Part shown: positions 26,526-35,786 of the stretch, piece after piece
How positions within the stretch are numbered: position 1 is the first letter of the stretch
Layout: every line of letters begins with the position of its first letter
From: Gordonia hirsuta DSM 44140 = NBRC 16056
GTDB lineage: Bacteria; Actinomycetota; Actinomycetes; Mycobacteriales; Mycobacteriaceae
NCBI RefSeq assembly: GCF_000333015.1
Contig: NZ_BANT01000027.1
Span: 20,504-84,503, forward strand
Direction of reading: 5' to 3'
Length of the DNA stretch: 64,000 nt
Program-made: the position numbers and the translations under genes
Notes under the pieces: model-generated
What the model saw: only the letters and a program-made list of their open reading frames with translations
Told to the model about the DNA's origin: nothing
Databases searched by the model: none

Positions 26526-27408
26526 AGGGCTTGACCTGTACCGGTGAACGGTCCAGCAGGTCTGCGACGACGGGCCCCAGCTCGGCCGGGGTCCAGCGCG
26601 CCCCCTTGTCCACCGAGGCGGCGCGCTGCCAGCCGTCGAGCACGGTGACCACACCGCCCTCCACCTCGAAGACCCGCCCGGTGACGTCGGCCGAGGCCGG
26701 CGAGCCGAGCCACACCACCAGCGGCGAGATGTTCGCCGGGTCCATCGCGTCGAAGGACCCGTCGTCGGGGGCGGCCATCTGCGCGGCCATCACCTCCCCG
26801 GCACCCATCGTCATCTGGGTGCGCGCCGCCGGTGCGATCGCATTGACGGTGACCCCGTAGCCGACCAGTTCGCTGGCCGCCTGGATGGTGAGCTGCGCGA
26901 TCGCCGCCTTGGCCGCGGCGTAGTTGCCCTGCCCGACCGAGCCGAAGATGCCGGCCCCCGAGGAGGTGTTGATCACCCGCGCCTGCCGCGGAGTTCCGGC
27001 CTTGGCCTGGGCTCGCCAGTACGCCCCGGCGTGCCGCAGCAACACGAAGTGCCCCTTCAAGTGCACGCGCACCACCGCGTCCCATTCCTCTTCCGACAGG
27101 GAGATGAGCATCCGGTCGCGCACGAAGCCGGCATTGTTCACCAGCACGTCCAGTTCGCCGAACTGCTCGATCGCGGTCTGCACGATCTGTTCGCCGGTCG
27201 CCCAGTCGGCGACGTCGCCGGGAGCGGCGACCGCCCGTCCCCCGCTCTCGCGGATCTGCTGGGCGACTGCTTCGGCGGCGTCGGCCTGGTAGTCGTTGAC
27301 CACCACGGCGGCCCCGTCGGCGGCGAAGGCCAGCGCGTGTTCGCGGCCGATGCCCTGTCCGGCGCCGGTCACGATCACGGTGCGTCCGGTGTTTCCTGTA
27401 TCGCTCAC
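26512..27408 (-). CDS. Short-chain dehydrogenase, HIP cluster (Rv3548c-like)
   Basis: 298-residue SDR. GAGQGIGREHALAFA (about 16-30), NNAGFVRD (about 92-99) and YAAAKAAIAQLT (about 170-181, catalytic Tyr-Lys) are complete. It overlaps the upstream SDR gene by 4 bases (27405-27408) and the downstream NTF2-like gene by 14. Position and size match Rv3548c in the KstR2 regulon; its step in HIP breakdown is not established. It resembles hsd4A (5797-6681), with which it shares the RVHLRGHFLL/RVHLKGHFVLL segment. Confidence 0.82.
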   Translation of the reverse strand: MSDTGNTGRTVIVTGAGQGIGREHALAFAADGAAVVVNDYQADAAEAVAQQIRESGGRAVAAPGDVADWATGEQIVQTAIEQFGELDVLVNNAGFVRDRMLISLSEEEWDAVVRVHLKGHFVLLRHAGAYWRAQAKAGTPRQARVINTSSGAGIFGSVGQGNYAAAKAAIAQLTIQAASELVGYGVTVNAIAPAARTQMTMGAGEVMAAQMAAPDDGSFDAMDPANISPLVVWLGSPASADVTGRVFEVEGGVVTVLDGWQRAASVDKGARWTPAELGPVVADLLDRSPVQVKPYGAR

Positions 27409-28232
27409 GATGTCTCACTCTTCTGGGTCTGAACCTGCTGGACGTCGTTTCCGGCGTTCGCCGCGTCCAGGAAGGCGGGCTTCTCCCCGCCGCCGTGCAC
27501 GGTCAGCGTCGAACCGGTGATGTAGGCGGCCAGCGGTGACAGCAGGAACGCCACCGCATGGCCGATATCGGACGGCCGGGCCAGCCGGCCCATCGGGATG
27601 GTCGCCCCGACCGCAGCGACCCCGGCCTCGTCGCCGTAGTGCAGGTGGGACGATTCGGTCTGCACCGGTCCGGCGATCACCGAGTTGATGCGCACCTGCG
27701 GCGCCCATTCGACCGCCAGCGAACCGGTCAGATTGTCCAGTCCGGCCTTGGCCGCGCCGTAGGCTGCGGTCCCCGGTGACGGCCGGTGGCCGCTCACACT
27801 CGAGACGTTGACGATCGCACCGCCGCCGGGCTGACCGGTCATCACCGCATGTGCGGCCCGCGCCACGGTCAGCGGTGCGAGCAGGTTCAGGGCCACGATC
27901 TTGGCTGCGAACGAGTCCGAGGCGTCGGCAGTCAGGGCGAACGGTGAGCCGCCGGCATTGTTAACCACCCCGTCCAGTCGGCCGTGCCGATCGACGATGC
28001 CGGCGACCAGTTCACCGACCTGCTCCGGATCACGCACATCGCAGGCCACGAACTCGCCGGGAGCGCGCTCCGCCGACGAGGAATCGGGCCCGCGCCGCGC
28101 ACACACCACCGGTGTGGCGCCCAGCCCGGCCAGCACGGCGGCGATCCCGGCGCCGACGCCGCGGACCCCACCGGTCACCAGAACGATCTTTCCGTCGAGG
28201 CCCAGCTGCCCCGGCTGCACCTGCTCGGTCAT
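27405..28232 (-). CDS. Short-chain dehydrogenase, HIP cluster (Rv3549c-like)
   Basis: 275-residue SDR from ATG 28232. VTGGVRGVGAGIAAVLAGLG (cofactor loop), NNAGGSPF and YGAAKAGLDNLTGSLAVEWA (catalytic Tyr-Lys) are present. The start just upstream of MTEQVQPGQLGLDGKIVLVTGG is preferred because a longer start would run through the KstR2 operator. First gene of the leftward operon that diverges from echA20. Corresponds to Rv3549c, whose exact reaction in ring C/D degradation is not established. Confidence 0.82.
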   Translation of the reverse strand: MTEQVQPGQLGLDGKIVLVTGGVRGVGAGIAAVLAGLGATPVVCARRGPDSSSAERAPGEFVACDVRDPEQVGELVAGIVDRHGRLDGVVNNAGGSPFALTADASDSFAAKIVALNLLAPLTVARAAHAVMTGQPGGGAIVNVSSVSGHRPSPGTAAYGAAKAGLDNLTGSLAVEWAPQVRINSVIAGPVQTESSHLHYGDEAGVAAVGATIPMGRLARPSDIGHAVAFLLSPLAAYITGSTLTVHGGGEKPAFLDAANAGNDVQQVQTQKSETS

Positions 28233-28251
28233 AGTGCTACCGTAGCAAACA

Positions 28252-28269
28252 ACCAAGCATTTGCTTGGT
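28252..28269. promoter_or_regulatory. KstR2-like operator between the SDR operon and echA20-ipdABC
   Basis: ACCAAGC-ATTT-GCTTGGT is a perfect inverted repeat (7-base arms). Its left 14 bases fit the KstR2 consensus AnCAAGnnCTTGnT with one mismatch. It is 19 bases from the SDR start and 22 bases from echA20. Confidence 0.75.
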
Positions 28270-28291
28270 ATAGCGGTCAGGAGTTCACACA

Positions 28292-29041
28292 ATGCCGATC
28301 AGCACCACCCGCACCGGCGACGGAATCGTCGTGGTCACCGCCGACTACCCACCGGTGAACGCGCTACCGAGCGCCGCCTGGTTCACCCTCGCCGAAACGG
28401 TGCTGGCCGCCGGCGACGACCCGCAGACCCGCGTGGTGATCCTGGCGGCCCAGGGCCGCGGCTTCAACGCCGGCGTGGACATCAAGGAGATGCAGTCCAC
28501 CGAGGGCTTCGAGGCGCTCATCGGCGCCAACCAGGGCTGCGCCGCAGCGTTCTCGGCCGTCTACGACTGCGCCGTCCCGGTGATCGCGGCAGTGCACGGC
28601 TTCTGCGTCGGCGGCGGCATCGGCCTCGTCGGCAACGCCGATGTGATCGTGGCCGCCGAGGGCACCGTCTTCGGCCTGCCCGAGGTGGACCGCGGCGCCC
28701 TCGGTGCCGCCACCCACCTGGCCCGGCTGGTGCCGGCGCACCTGATGCGAGCCCTGTACTTCACCGCCCGCAACATCACCGCCGAAGAGCTCGAACGCTT
28801 CGGCTCGGTATACCGCGTCGTGCCGCAGCAGGATCTGCTCGATGCGGCGCTGGAGGTCGCCGGCGAGATCGCCGCCAAAGACACCCGCGTCATCCGGGCG
28901 GCCAAAGCCGCGATCAACAACATCGACCCGGTCGACGTGAAGAAGAGCTACCTGCTCGAACAGCGGTACACCTACGAACTGAATCTGGCCGGCGTCGCCG
29001 ACGAGCACCGCGACGCCTTTGTGGAGAAGGGAGCACGCTGA
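28292..29041 (+). CDS. echA20: Crotonase EchA20, ring D hydrolase of HIP catabolism
   Basis: 249-residue crotonase fold. GRGFNAGVDIKEMQ and GFCVGGGIGLVGNADVIVA are the oxyanion-hole regions. EchA20 (Rv3550) opens ring D of the HIP-derived diketone CoA thioester by hydrolytic C-C cleavage. First gene of the rightward KstR2-type operon echA20-ipdA-ipdB-ipdC; ipdA follows after one base. Start ATG 28292 follows CAGGAG. Confidence 0.88.
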   Translation: MPISTTRTGDGIVVVTADYPPVNALPSAAWFTLAETVLAAGDDPQTRVVILAAQGRGFNAGVDIKEMQSTEGFEALIGANQGCAAAFSAVYDCAVPVIAAVHGFCVGGGIGLVGNADVIVAAEGTVFGLPEVDRGALGAATHLARLVPAHLMRALYFTARNITAEELERFGSVYRVVPQQDLLDAALEVAGEIAAKDTRVIRAAKAAINNIDPVDVKKSYLLEQRYTYELNLAGVADEHRDAFVEKGAR

Positions 29042-29042
29042 C

Positions 29043-29948
29043 ATGACCCACGGCAGCGGGCCGCGAGACAAGACGAGCACCCTGGATCAGGTGGTCGCCG
29101 AGATCGAAGACGGCATGACGATCGGCATCGGCGGCTGGGGCGGACGGCGCAAGCCGATGGCCCTGGTGCGGGCACTGGCCCGCTCGGACGTGAAAGACCT
29201 GACGGTGGTCACCTACGGCGGGGCCGACCTGGGCCTGCTGTGCGCCGCCGGCAAGGTCCGTCGCGCCTACTACGGTTTCGTCTCCCTGGATTCGGCGCCC
29301 TTCTACGATCCGTGGTTCGCCCAGGCCCGCCTCGCCGGCGCCATCGAATCGCGGGAGATGGACGAGGGCATGATCAAGGCCGGACTGGAGGCGGCCGCCG
29401 CGCGGCTGCCGTTCCTGCCGATCCGTGCCGGGCTGGGCTCGTCGGTGCCCGACTTCTGGGAGGGCGAGCTCAAGACCGTCGTCTCCCCCTATCCCGATGC
29501 GGACGGACGCACTCAGACGCTGATCGCCATGCCGGCGCTGACCCTGGATGCGGCCCTGGTGCACCTGGATCTGGCCGACCGGCACGGCAACGCCGCCTAC
29601 ACCGGCGTCGACCCCTACTTCGACGACCTGTACCTGGCCGCCGCGCAGCGCCGCTACGTCGAGACCGACCGGCTGGTGCCGACCGAAGACCTGGTCGACG
29701 CCGTCGTACCGCAGCGCCTGGTCGTGAGCCGGATGCACGTCGACCGCGTCATCGAGACCCCCAACGGCGCGCACTTCACCTTCGCCGGGGAGTACCCGCG
29801 CGACGATGCCTTCCAGAAGTTCTATGTCGAATCGGCCGGCGACGAGGAGAAGTGGGCGGCCTTCCGCACCCGCTTCCTGGACGTCGACGAACCGACCTAT
29901 CAGGCCGAGGTGGCCACGTGGCACGCCGAACAGGAGGACCCGAAGTGA
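29043..29948 (+). CDS. ipdA: IpdA, alpha subunit of the ring C-opening COCHEA-CoA hydrolase
   Basis: 301 residues of the class I CoA-transferase fold alpha type (TIGIGGWGGRRKPMALVRALA N-terminus; LRSGLGSSVPDF-like RAGLGSSVPDFWEGE; DLADRHGNAAYTGVDPYF). IpdAB is a CoA-transferase homologue that hydrolyses ring C rather than transferring CoA. Translation is coupled: its stop overlaps the ipdB GTG start as GTGA at 29945-29948. The start ATG 29043 lies one base after the echA20 stop. Confidence 0.9.
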   Translation: MTHGSGPRDKTSTLDQVVAEIEDGMTIGIGGWGGRRKPMALVRALARSDVKDLTVVTYGGADLGLLCAAGKVRRAYYGFVSLDSAPFYDPWFAQARLAGAIESREMDEGMIKAGLEAAAARLPFLPIRAGLGSSVPDFWEGELKTVVSPYPDADGRTQTLIAMPALTLDAALVHLDLADRHGNAAYTGVDPYFDDLYLAAAQRRYVETDRLVPTEDLVDAVVPQRLVVSRMHVDRVIETPNGAHFTFAGEYPRDDAFQKFYVESAGDEEKWAAFRTRFLDVDEPTYQAEVATWHAEQEDPK

Positions 29949-30727
29949 CTTCGACCGACACCACCGCCGCGGTGACCGGCACCGGAGCGACCCGCGCCGA
30001 ATACTGCGTGGCGGCCTGCGCCGACATCTTCACCGGGGCCGGGGAGATCATGGCCTCCCCGATGGCGCCCGTCCCGCTGCTGGGCGCCCGCCTAGCGCGG
30101 CTGACCACCGAACCGGATCTGCTCATCACCGACGGCGAGGCGCTGATCCTGGCCGACACCCCGGCGATCGGTCGGACCGGCGCCATCGAGGGCTGGTTGC
30201 CGTTCCGGAAGGTCTTCGACACCCTGGCCAGCGGCCGCCGCCACGTGGTGATGGGCGCCAACCAGATCGACCGGCACGGCAACCAGAACCTGTCGGCGTT
30301 CGGGCCGCTGCAGCACCCGACCCGGCAGATGTTCGGGGTGCGCGGTGCGCCCGGGAACACGATCAACCACGCCACCAGCTACTGGGTGCCCCGGCACAGC
30401 AGCCGGGTCTTCGGCCAGAGCGTCGACATCGTCTGCGGCGTCGGCTTCGACAAGGTCGATCCGGACAATCCCGCGTTCGACGATGTGCACATCCACCGCG
30501 TCGTCACCGATCTGGGCGTCTTCGACTTCGGCGGTCCCGACCACACCATGCGCGCGCTGTCGCTGCACCCGGGGGTCACCGCCGAACAGGTCGCCGAGAA
30601 CACCGGTTTCCCGATCGCCGATCTGGAATCGGCCCCGCAGACGCCCGCGCCCACCGCGCAGCAGCTGCAGCTGATCCGGGAGGTCCTCGATCCCACGGGC
30701 GTCCGCGACCGGGAGGTCCGCTCGTGA
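29945..30727 (+). CDS. ipdB: IpdB, beta subunit of the ring C-opening COCHEA-CoA hydrolase
   Basis: 260 residues from GTG 29945. RRHVVMGANQIDRHGNQNLSAFG, GAPGNTINHATSYWV and VCGVGFDKVDPDNPAFDDVHIHRVVTDLGVFDF are typical of beta-type CoA-transferase/IpdB sequences. It overlaps ipdA by 4 bases and ipdC by 4 (GTGA at 30724-30727), so the three are coupled. Together with IpdA it hydrolyses the last steroid ring. Confidence 0.9.
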   Translation: MTSTDTTAAVTGTGATRAEYCVAACADIFTGAGEIMASPMAPVPLLGARLARLTTEPDLLITDGEALILADTPAIGRTGAIEGWLPFRKVFDTLASGRRHVVMGANQIDRHGNQNLSAFGPLQHPTRQMFGVRGAPGNTINHATSYWVPRHSSRVFGQSVDIVCGVGFDKVDPDNPAFDDVHIHRVVTDLGVFDFGGPDHTMRALSLHPGVTAEQVAENTGFPIADLESAPQTPAPTAQQLQLIREVLDPTGVRDREVRS

Positions 30728-31845
30728 GGGCCGCCCCGATCGCCACCCGGTTCACCGAACTGGTCGGCGTCGACTACCCGATCGTGCAGACCGGGATGGG
30801 CTGGGTGTCCGGGCCGTCGCTGACCGCGGCGACCGCGAACGCCGGCGGGCTGGGCATCCTGGCCTCGGCGACGATGACCTTCGCCGAACTCGAGGCGGCG
30901 ATCGCCAAGACCAAATCGCTCACCGACCGCCCGTTCGGGGTCAATCTGCGCGCCGACGCCACCGATGCCGCCGAGCGCGTGGACCTGATGATCCGCGAGG
31001 GCGTCAAGGTCGCCTCCTTCGCGCTGGCCCCCCGTCCCGAGCTGATCGACAAGCTCAAAAGCGCCGGATCGGTGGTGATCCCCTCGATCGGGGCGGCCAA
31101 ACACGCGGTCAAGGTGGCCTCCTGGGGCGCCGACGCGGTGATCGTGCAGGGCGGCGAGGGCGGCGGGCACACCGGACCGGTGGCGACCTCGCTGCTGCTG
31201 CCGTCGGTGATCGATGCGCTCGGCGGCGCCGACGGACCCACCTCGATCCCGGTGGTCGCTGCCGGCGGCTTCTTCGACGGCCGCGGTCTGGTGGCGGCCC
31301 TGGCCTACGGCGCCGAGGGCATCGCGATGGGCACCCGCTTCCTGCTGACCTCGGATTCGGCGGTGCCCGACAGCGTCAAGCAGGAGTATCTGCAGCGCGG
31401 GCTGGCCGACACCGTGGTCTCGACCAAGGTGGACGGCATGCCACACCGGGTGCTGCGCACCGAGCTGGTCGCGGCGCTGGAGAGCGGCTCGCGGGCCAAG
31501 GCGCTGGCGGCTGCGGCCCGCAACGCCAACGAGTTCAAGCAGATGACCGGTATGCGCTGGACCACCCTGCTGCGCGACGGCCGCTCTATGAAGAAGTCGG
31601 GCGAACGCACCTGGCAGCAGATCATCATGGCCGGTAACACCCCGATGCTGCTGCGGGCCGGCCTGGTCGACGGCAACACCGAGGCCGGCGTGCTGGCGTC
31701 GGGTCAGGTGGTCGGCATGATCGACGATCTGCCCAGCTGCCAGGAGCTGATCCAGTCGGTGATGACTCAGGCGCACGCGCGCCTGCGCTCACTCGCTGTC
31801 GCGGACTCCGGGACTGTTGCGGACCAGACCGCCGTCACAGAATGA
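30724..31845 (+). CDS. ipdC: IpdC, NMO-family flavoprotein of HIP catabolism
   Basis: 373 residues from GTG 30724. VDYPIVQTGMGWVSGPSLTAATANAGGLG, VIVQGGEGGGHTGPVATSLLLP and VVAAGGFFDGRGLVAALAYGAEGIAMGTRFLLT mark an FMN-binding NMO-type TIM barrel. Rv3553 (IpdC) is an NMO-like FMN protein needed in ring C/D degradation. Coupled to ipdB by a 4-base overlap. Its last 57 bases overlap the convergent lipoprotein gene. Confidence 0.88.
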   Translation: MRAAPIATRFTELVGVDYPIVQTGMGWVSGPSLTAATANAGGLGILASATMTFAELEAAIAKTKSLTDRPFGVNLRADATDAAERVDLMIREGVKVASFALAPRPELIDKLKSAGSVVIPSIGAAKHAVKVASWGADAVIVQGGEGGGHTGPVATSLLLPSVIDALGGADGPTSIPVVAAGGFFDGRGLVAALAYGAEGIAMGTRFLLTSDSAVPDSVKQEYLQRGLADTVVSTKVDGMPHRVLRTELVAALESGSRAKALAAAARNANEFKQMTGMRWTTLLRDGRSMKKSGERTWQQIIMAGNTPMLLRAGLVDGNTEAGVLASGQVVGMIDDLPSCQELIQSVMTQAHARLRSLAVADSGTVADQTAVTE

Positions 31846-32286
31846 GTTGACGATCGCCCACGAGCGGTCGTTCTCCCGCAACTGCTTCTTGTTCAGGCGG
31901 CGTCCCAGTTCGACGGTGACCTCCTTCTGCTCGTCCGGGGTGAGCTTGCGGTAGTCGCTGCACGTCATGGTCCAGGCCCGGGCGGCCAGTCCGCTGCCGG
32001 CCGGTTCGGGAGCGGACGACGACGAACCCGGCGACGGAGCCGGCGACACCTGCGCAGCCGAGGATGGCGAGGAGGAGGCTGACGCCGACGGCGAGCCCGA
32101 CGACGATCCTGACGCCGCGCTGCCCGGGGCCGGGGCGCCGGCCGTCGACGAGGCTGCCGGGCCGCCCGATCCTTCGGCGCGGGTGGCATCTCCGTCGACG
32201 GTGCAGCCGCCGACCGCCACCAGTGCGGCCAGCGCCCCTGCCGCCGCCGCCCCTCGCAGGATCGAACGCTGTCGCCGCTGGGTCAT
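31789..32286 (-). CDS. Putative lipoprotein, serine/proline-rich linker
   Basis: 165 residues from ATG 32286 (ribosome site GGAGGG 9 bases before; another ATG at 32304 precedes the site itself). A signal peptide with lipobox LVAVGGC ends at the Cys lipidated residue, then about 75 residues of Ser/Pro/Ala/Gly linker, then a small C-terminal domain with two cysteines (MTCSDYRKLTPDEQKEVTVELGRR ... VNSFCDGG) likely forming a disulfide. The C-terminal domain resembles a small actinobacterial lipoprotein domain of unknown function. Convergent with ipdC, overlapping its end by 57 bases. Confidence 0.72.
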   Translation of the reverse strand: MTQRRQRSILRGAAAAGALAALVAVGGCTVDGDATRAEGSGGPAASSTAGAPAPGSAASGSSSGSPSASASSSPSSAAQVSPAPSPGSSSSAPEPAGSGLAARAWTMTCSDYRKLTPDEQKEVTVELGRRLNKKQLRENDRSWAIVNSFCDGGLVRNSPGVRDSE

Positions 32287-32361
32287 ATCTGCTTCCCTCC
32301 TCATCGCCGCCGTCGATGATCAACCCACCTTGCCGTGCGCGAACGCACCGCGCAAACACAG

Positions 32362-32367
32362 TAGTGT
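32362..32367 (+). promoter_or_regulatory. -10 element for a leaderless methyltransferase transcript
   Basis: TAGTGT (TAnnnT) ends 8 bases before the GTG at 32376, with no ribosome site. Confidence 0.5.
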
Positions 32368-32375
32368 CGGCTGCT

Positions 32376-33536
32376 GTGGACTTCACCGCGCTGCGCCGCT
32401 CTCCGGATATCGACGGACCGGACCTGGTCGCCGTCGATGCCGCCGACCGGCTCCTGCTCGACGAGTCCGCCGGGGCGCTGCGCGCCGCCCCGGCCGGGAC
32501 GGTGGTGGTGATCGACGACGCCTACGGCGCCCTGACGCTGGGTGCGGCCGCGCTGGGGGCGCGCGACATCCGGGTGCATCAGGATCTGCTGACCGGGCGG
32601 CGGGCCCTGGCCGCCAACAGCCGGCGACTGACCGCCGACCGCCCGCTCCCGGACTTCCGCTCGTGCGACTTCGATCCGGACCTGGTGTCCGGGGCGCGCA
32701 CGGTACTGCTGCGGCTGCCACGGTCGCTGGACCGGCTGGCCGAAACCGCCGCCCTGATCGCCGCCCACGCCGATCCGGCGGTGCAGGTGTTCGCCGGCGG
32801 CCGGATCAAACACATGACTGCGCGGATGAACGAAGTGTTGCGCACCGTCTTCGACCGCGTCGACGTGACCCATGCCCGCCAGAAGTCGCGGGTCCTCATC
32901 GCCAGCGGCCCGCGCCCGGCCGATGCCGCCGCCGCACTGGCGCGCTGGCCGCACTCCACGATGCTGGCCGACTACGACCTGACGCTGATGGCCCACGGCG
33001 GCGTCTTCGCCGGTGCCTCCCTGGACATCGGCACCCGGCTGCTGCTCGAGCAGCTCCACGCCCTGCCGGACACGGCCACCGCCGTCGACCTGGCCTGCGG
33101 TTCCGGTGTGGTCGCCGCGGCACTGGCCGCCCGGCGGCCGCATCTGAGGGTCGTGGCCACCGACCGCTCGGCGCTCGCTGTGGCCTCGGCGCGGGCGACC
33201 GCGGCGGCCAACGGGCTGGACGACCGGATCGAGGTGGTCGCGGCCGACGGGCTGGAGGACCTGGCCGACCGGTCGCAGGAACTGATCCTGCTCAATCCGC
33301 CGTTCCACAGCGATGCGGCGCTGACGGCCGGTATCGCCCGGCATCTGTTCGCCGAGGCCGCCCGGACCCTGGCCCCGGGCGGCCGGTTGTGGTGCGTATG
33401 GAACTCACACCTGCGTTACCGGCCGGTGCTGACCCGGATCGTCGGTCCGACCCGCCAGCTCGCGCGCAACCACAAGTTCACCGTCACCGAATCCACCGTC
33501 CCCGACACCGGCGCCGCTACTGCTGACGAAGCTTGA
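32376..33536 (+). CDS. Class I methyltransferase, RlmG/RsmC type (rRNA guanine-N2)
   Basis: 386 residues from GTG 32376, which begins the recognisable protein (VDFTALRRSPDI). The N-terminal half is a degenerate methyltransferase-like domain; the C-terminal half has the SAM motif VDLACGSGVVAAALAARRP (about residues 233-251) and the catalytic LNPPFHSDAALT (about 307-318), as in RlmG/RsmC enzymes that methylate guanine N2 in 23S or 16S rRNA. It overlaps the convergent acyl-CoA synthetase gene by 20 bases. The rRNA target is not decidable by eye. Confidence 0.78.
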   Translation: MDFTALRRSPDIDGPDLVAVDAADRLLLDESAGALRAAPAGTVVVIDDAYGALTLGAAALGARDIRVHQDLLTGRRALAANSRRLTADRPLPDFRSCDFDPDLVSGARTVLLRLPRSLDRLAETAALIAAHADPAVQVFAGGRIKHMTARMNEVLRTVFDRVDVTHARQKSRVLIASGPRPADAAAALARWPHSTMLADYDLTLMAHGGVFAGASLDIGTRLLLEQLHALPDTATAVDLACGSGVVAAALAARRPHLRVVATDRSALAVASARATAAANGLDDRIEVVAADGLEDLADRSQELILLNPPFHSDAALTAGIARHLFAEAARTLAPGGRLWCVWNSHLRYRPVLTRIVGPTRQLARNHKFTVTESTVPDTGAATADEA

Positions 33537-35076
33537 ACCGCTGGATCTTCCCGCTGGGGGTCTTGGGCAGCTCGTCCACCCAGTGCACGGTCCGCGGATA
33601 CGCGTGGGCGGCGAACCCGGTCTTGACCAGCTGCTGCAGTTCGGCCTCGAGCTCATCGGTTCCGGCGACCCCGTCGGCCAGCACGCAGAAGGCCTCCAGG
33701 ACCTCGCCGCGCAACTGGTCGGGGCGGCCGACCACGGCGACGTCGAGCACCGAGGGATGGGTGATCAGGACGCTCTCCACATCGAACGGGCCGATCCGGT
33801 ATCCGGCCATGATGATCACGTCGTCGTCGCGGGCGGTGAAGAAGAACCTGCCGTCTTCCTCGCGGCCGGCATCGCCGGTCAGATACCACCCGCTGCGGTC
33901 GGGACCGGTGAACCGCGAGGCCGTCTTCTCCGGGGCGTCGAGGTAACCGGTGAACCACATCAGGGGGCTGGCCGCGGTGTCGATCGCGATCTCGCCCGCC
34001 TCGATCCCGCAGCGAAAGCCGGGCATCGCGTAGCCCATCGAACCGGGGACCACCGGCCGGCGCAGGACGTCGTTCCAGTGATTGTTGATGAACATGCCGT
34101 GTTCGGTCTGGCCGTAATGGTCACGCACCTCGCAGCCCAGCGCGGACTTGGCCCACTCGACCACGTCCGGGGTCAGCGGCTCACCGGCCGAGGACGCCCG
34201 GCGCAGCTGGAAGCCGGTGAAGGACGGATTGTTGGAGAGGCTGCGGTAGACCGTCGGTGCGGCGGCCAGATTGGTCACGCCGAAACGGGTGAGGATCTCG
34301 GCCATCGCCTCCGGGGAGAAGCCGGCGTTGAGCAGCAGATTGCGCCGGCCGGTGGCCAGCGGTCCGAGGATCCCGTAATAGAGGCCGTACGCCCAGCCCG
34401 GGTCGGCCGCATTCCAGAAGACGTCGTCGGCGGCCACATCCAGCCCGTACTCGAAGTAGGCATGAAACGAGGCCAGCGCGCGCACCGGGACCGGGACGCC
34501 CTTGGGGCTGCCGGTGGTGCCGCTGGTGAACAGCAGCACCAGCGGGCCGTCGCCGCCGACGGCGACCGACTGCGGCAGCGGCTCACTGTCGGCGATCAGG
34601 CCGTCGAACTGCGGGCCGGCCACGATCACCTCGACCCCGTCGAGGTCCTCGACCTTGCCGACCTGGCTCGGTTCGGTGATCACCAGCTTCGCCGAGGCGC
34701 CGCGCAACCGCATCTCGATGGCCGGAGTGGCGAAGGCGGTGAACAGCGGGATGTAGACCGCCCCCAAGCGCGCCAGGGCCAGCAGCGAGACCACCAGCTC
34801 CGAGCGTTTACCCATCAGCACACCGACCGCATCGCCGCGGCCGACACCGCGGCTCGCCAGTGCGGTGGCCAGCCGGCGAGAGTCCTCGGCCAGCTGCCCG
34901 AAGGTGATGTCCGTGGCCGTCAGCCCACCCTCGGATTCGGCGTCGATCTGGGTGAAGGCGATCTGATCCGGGTCGTGCCGATCCACCAGCAGGTGAGCGG
35001 CGTCGGCGTCCTCGGCGCCGTAGACCTCCAGCCATCGTCGCACCTGCACTGCCGTGTCCTGGGGCACTTCACTCAT
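33517..35076 (-). CDS. AMP-forming acyl-CoA synthetase (short/medium chain type)
   Basis: 519-residue acyl-CoA ligase. LLFTSGTTGSPKGVPVPV (ATP loop), YGQTEHGMF, GWYLTGDAGREEDGRFFF and C-terminal KTPSGKIQRFKL (catalytic Lys) are intact. Arrangement resembles acetyl/propionyl or medium-chain acyl-CoA synthetases rather than FadD3. It sits between the RlmG-like gene and kstR2, with an 83-base gap upstream. It might handle propionate or medium-chain acids released from sterols; no operator is seen near its start. Confidence 0.82.
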   Translation of the reverse strand: MSEVPQDTAVQVRRWLEVYGAEDADAAHLLVDRHDPDQIAFTQIDAESEGGLTATDITFGQLAEDSRRLATALASRGVGRGDAVGVLMGKRSELVVSLLALARLGAVYIPLFTAFATPAIEMRLRGASAKLVITEPSQVGKVEDLDGVEVIVAGPQFDGLIADSEPLPQSVAVGGDGPLVLLFTSGTTGSPKGVPVPVRALASFHAYFEYGLDVAADDVFWNAADPGWAYGLYYGILGPLATGRRNLLLNAGFSPEAMAEILTRFGVTNLAAAPTVYRSLSNNPSFTGFQLRRASSAGEPLTPDVVEWAKSALGCEVRDHYGQTEHGMFINNHWNDVLRRPVVPGSMGYAMPGFRCGIEAGEIAIDTAASPLMWFTGYLDAPEKTASRFTGPDRSGWYLTGDAGREEDGRFFFTARDDDVIIMAGYRIGPFDVESVLITHPSVLDVAVVGRPDQLRGEVLEAFCVLADGVAGTDELEAELQQLVKTGFAAHAYPRTVHWVDELPKTPSGKIQRFKLRQQ

Positions 35077-35159
35077 GTGCCCAGTATGCGCCGCCGCCTC
35101 GCCGGTGTCCGGCGAACCGCGAAATTCAGTAAGTGATGATTAACCGAAGCCGATTCCGG

Positions 35160-35753
35160 TCACCTCGGGACGATGCCGTCCAGCACCACGGCCAGATACT
35201 GGCCGGCGACCACCTCGACCGGCTTCTCCCCGCCCGGCCGGTACCACCGCACCGCCACCCAGACGGTGTCGCGCAGGAACCGGTACACCAGATCCACATC
35301 CAGGTCGGCCCGGAACTCGCCGTCGTCGACCCCGCGCCGCAGTACCGACTCCCAGAGCTGATGGAATTCGGTGTTGCGTTCCCCGATGTAGGCGAAACGT
35401 TCCTGACCGGCCAGTTGCCGGGCCTCGTTCTGGTAGATCGCGACGGCGGTGTGGTGGGCATCGATGGACTCGAAGGAGACGATCACCAGTTGCCGCAGCG
35501 TCTCGGTGGCACTGAGCCCGGAGGCGACGATCTCCCGGTAGCGGGCGAACAGCGCGTCGAGGAAGCCACGCAGCAACTCGTCGACCATCGACTCCTTGGA
35601 GTCGAAGTGGTGGTACAGACTGCCCGAGAGGATCCCGGCGGTGTCGGCGATATCGCGCACCGTCGTGGCCCGCAGGCCCCGCGCGGCGAACAGCTCTCCG
35701 GCGATTCCGAGCAACTCGTCCCGGCGCGTTACTCCTGCGGCCCTGGTTGCCAC
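35160..35753 (-). CDS. kstR2: TetR-family repressor KstR2
   Basis: 197 residues from GTG 35753, preceded by GGGAGG; the longer in-frame start at 35834 is rejected because it would run through the operator. The helix-turn-helix TVRDIADTAGILSGSLYHHFDSKESM (about residues 29-54) is typical TetR. KstR2 represses ring C/D (HIP) genes and is released by HIP-CoA. It carries its own KstR2-type operator 34 bases upstream and lies within the regulon it controls. Assigned from context, HTH and length (about 200 residues). Confidence 0.88.
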   Translation of the reverse strand: MATRAAGVTRRDELLGIAGELFAARGLRATTVRDIADTAGILSGSLYHHFDSKESMVDELLRGFLDALFARYREIVASGLSATETLRQLVIVSFESIDAHHTAVAIYQNEARQLAGQERFAYIGERNTEFHQLWESVLRRGVDDGEFRADLDVDLVYRFLRDTVWVAVRWYRPGGEKPVEVVAGQYLAVVLDGIVPR

Positions 35754-35786
35754 GTGCAGCCTCCCTCGTTCCGGTTCCCCCACCCT

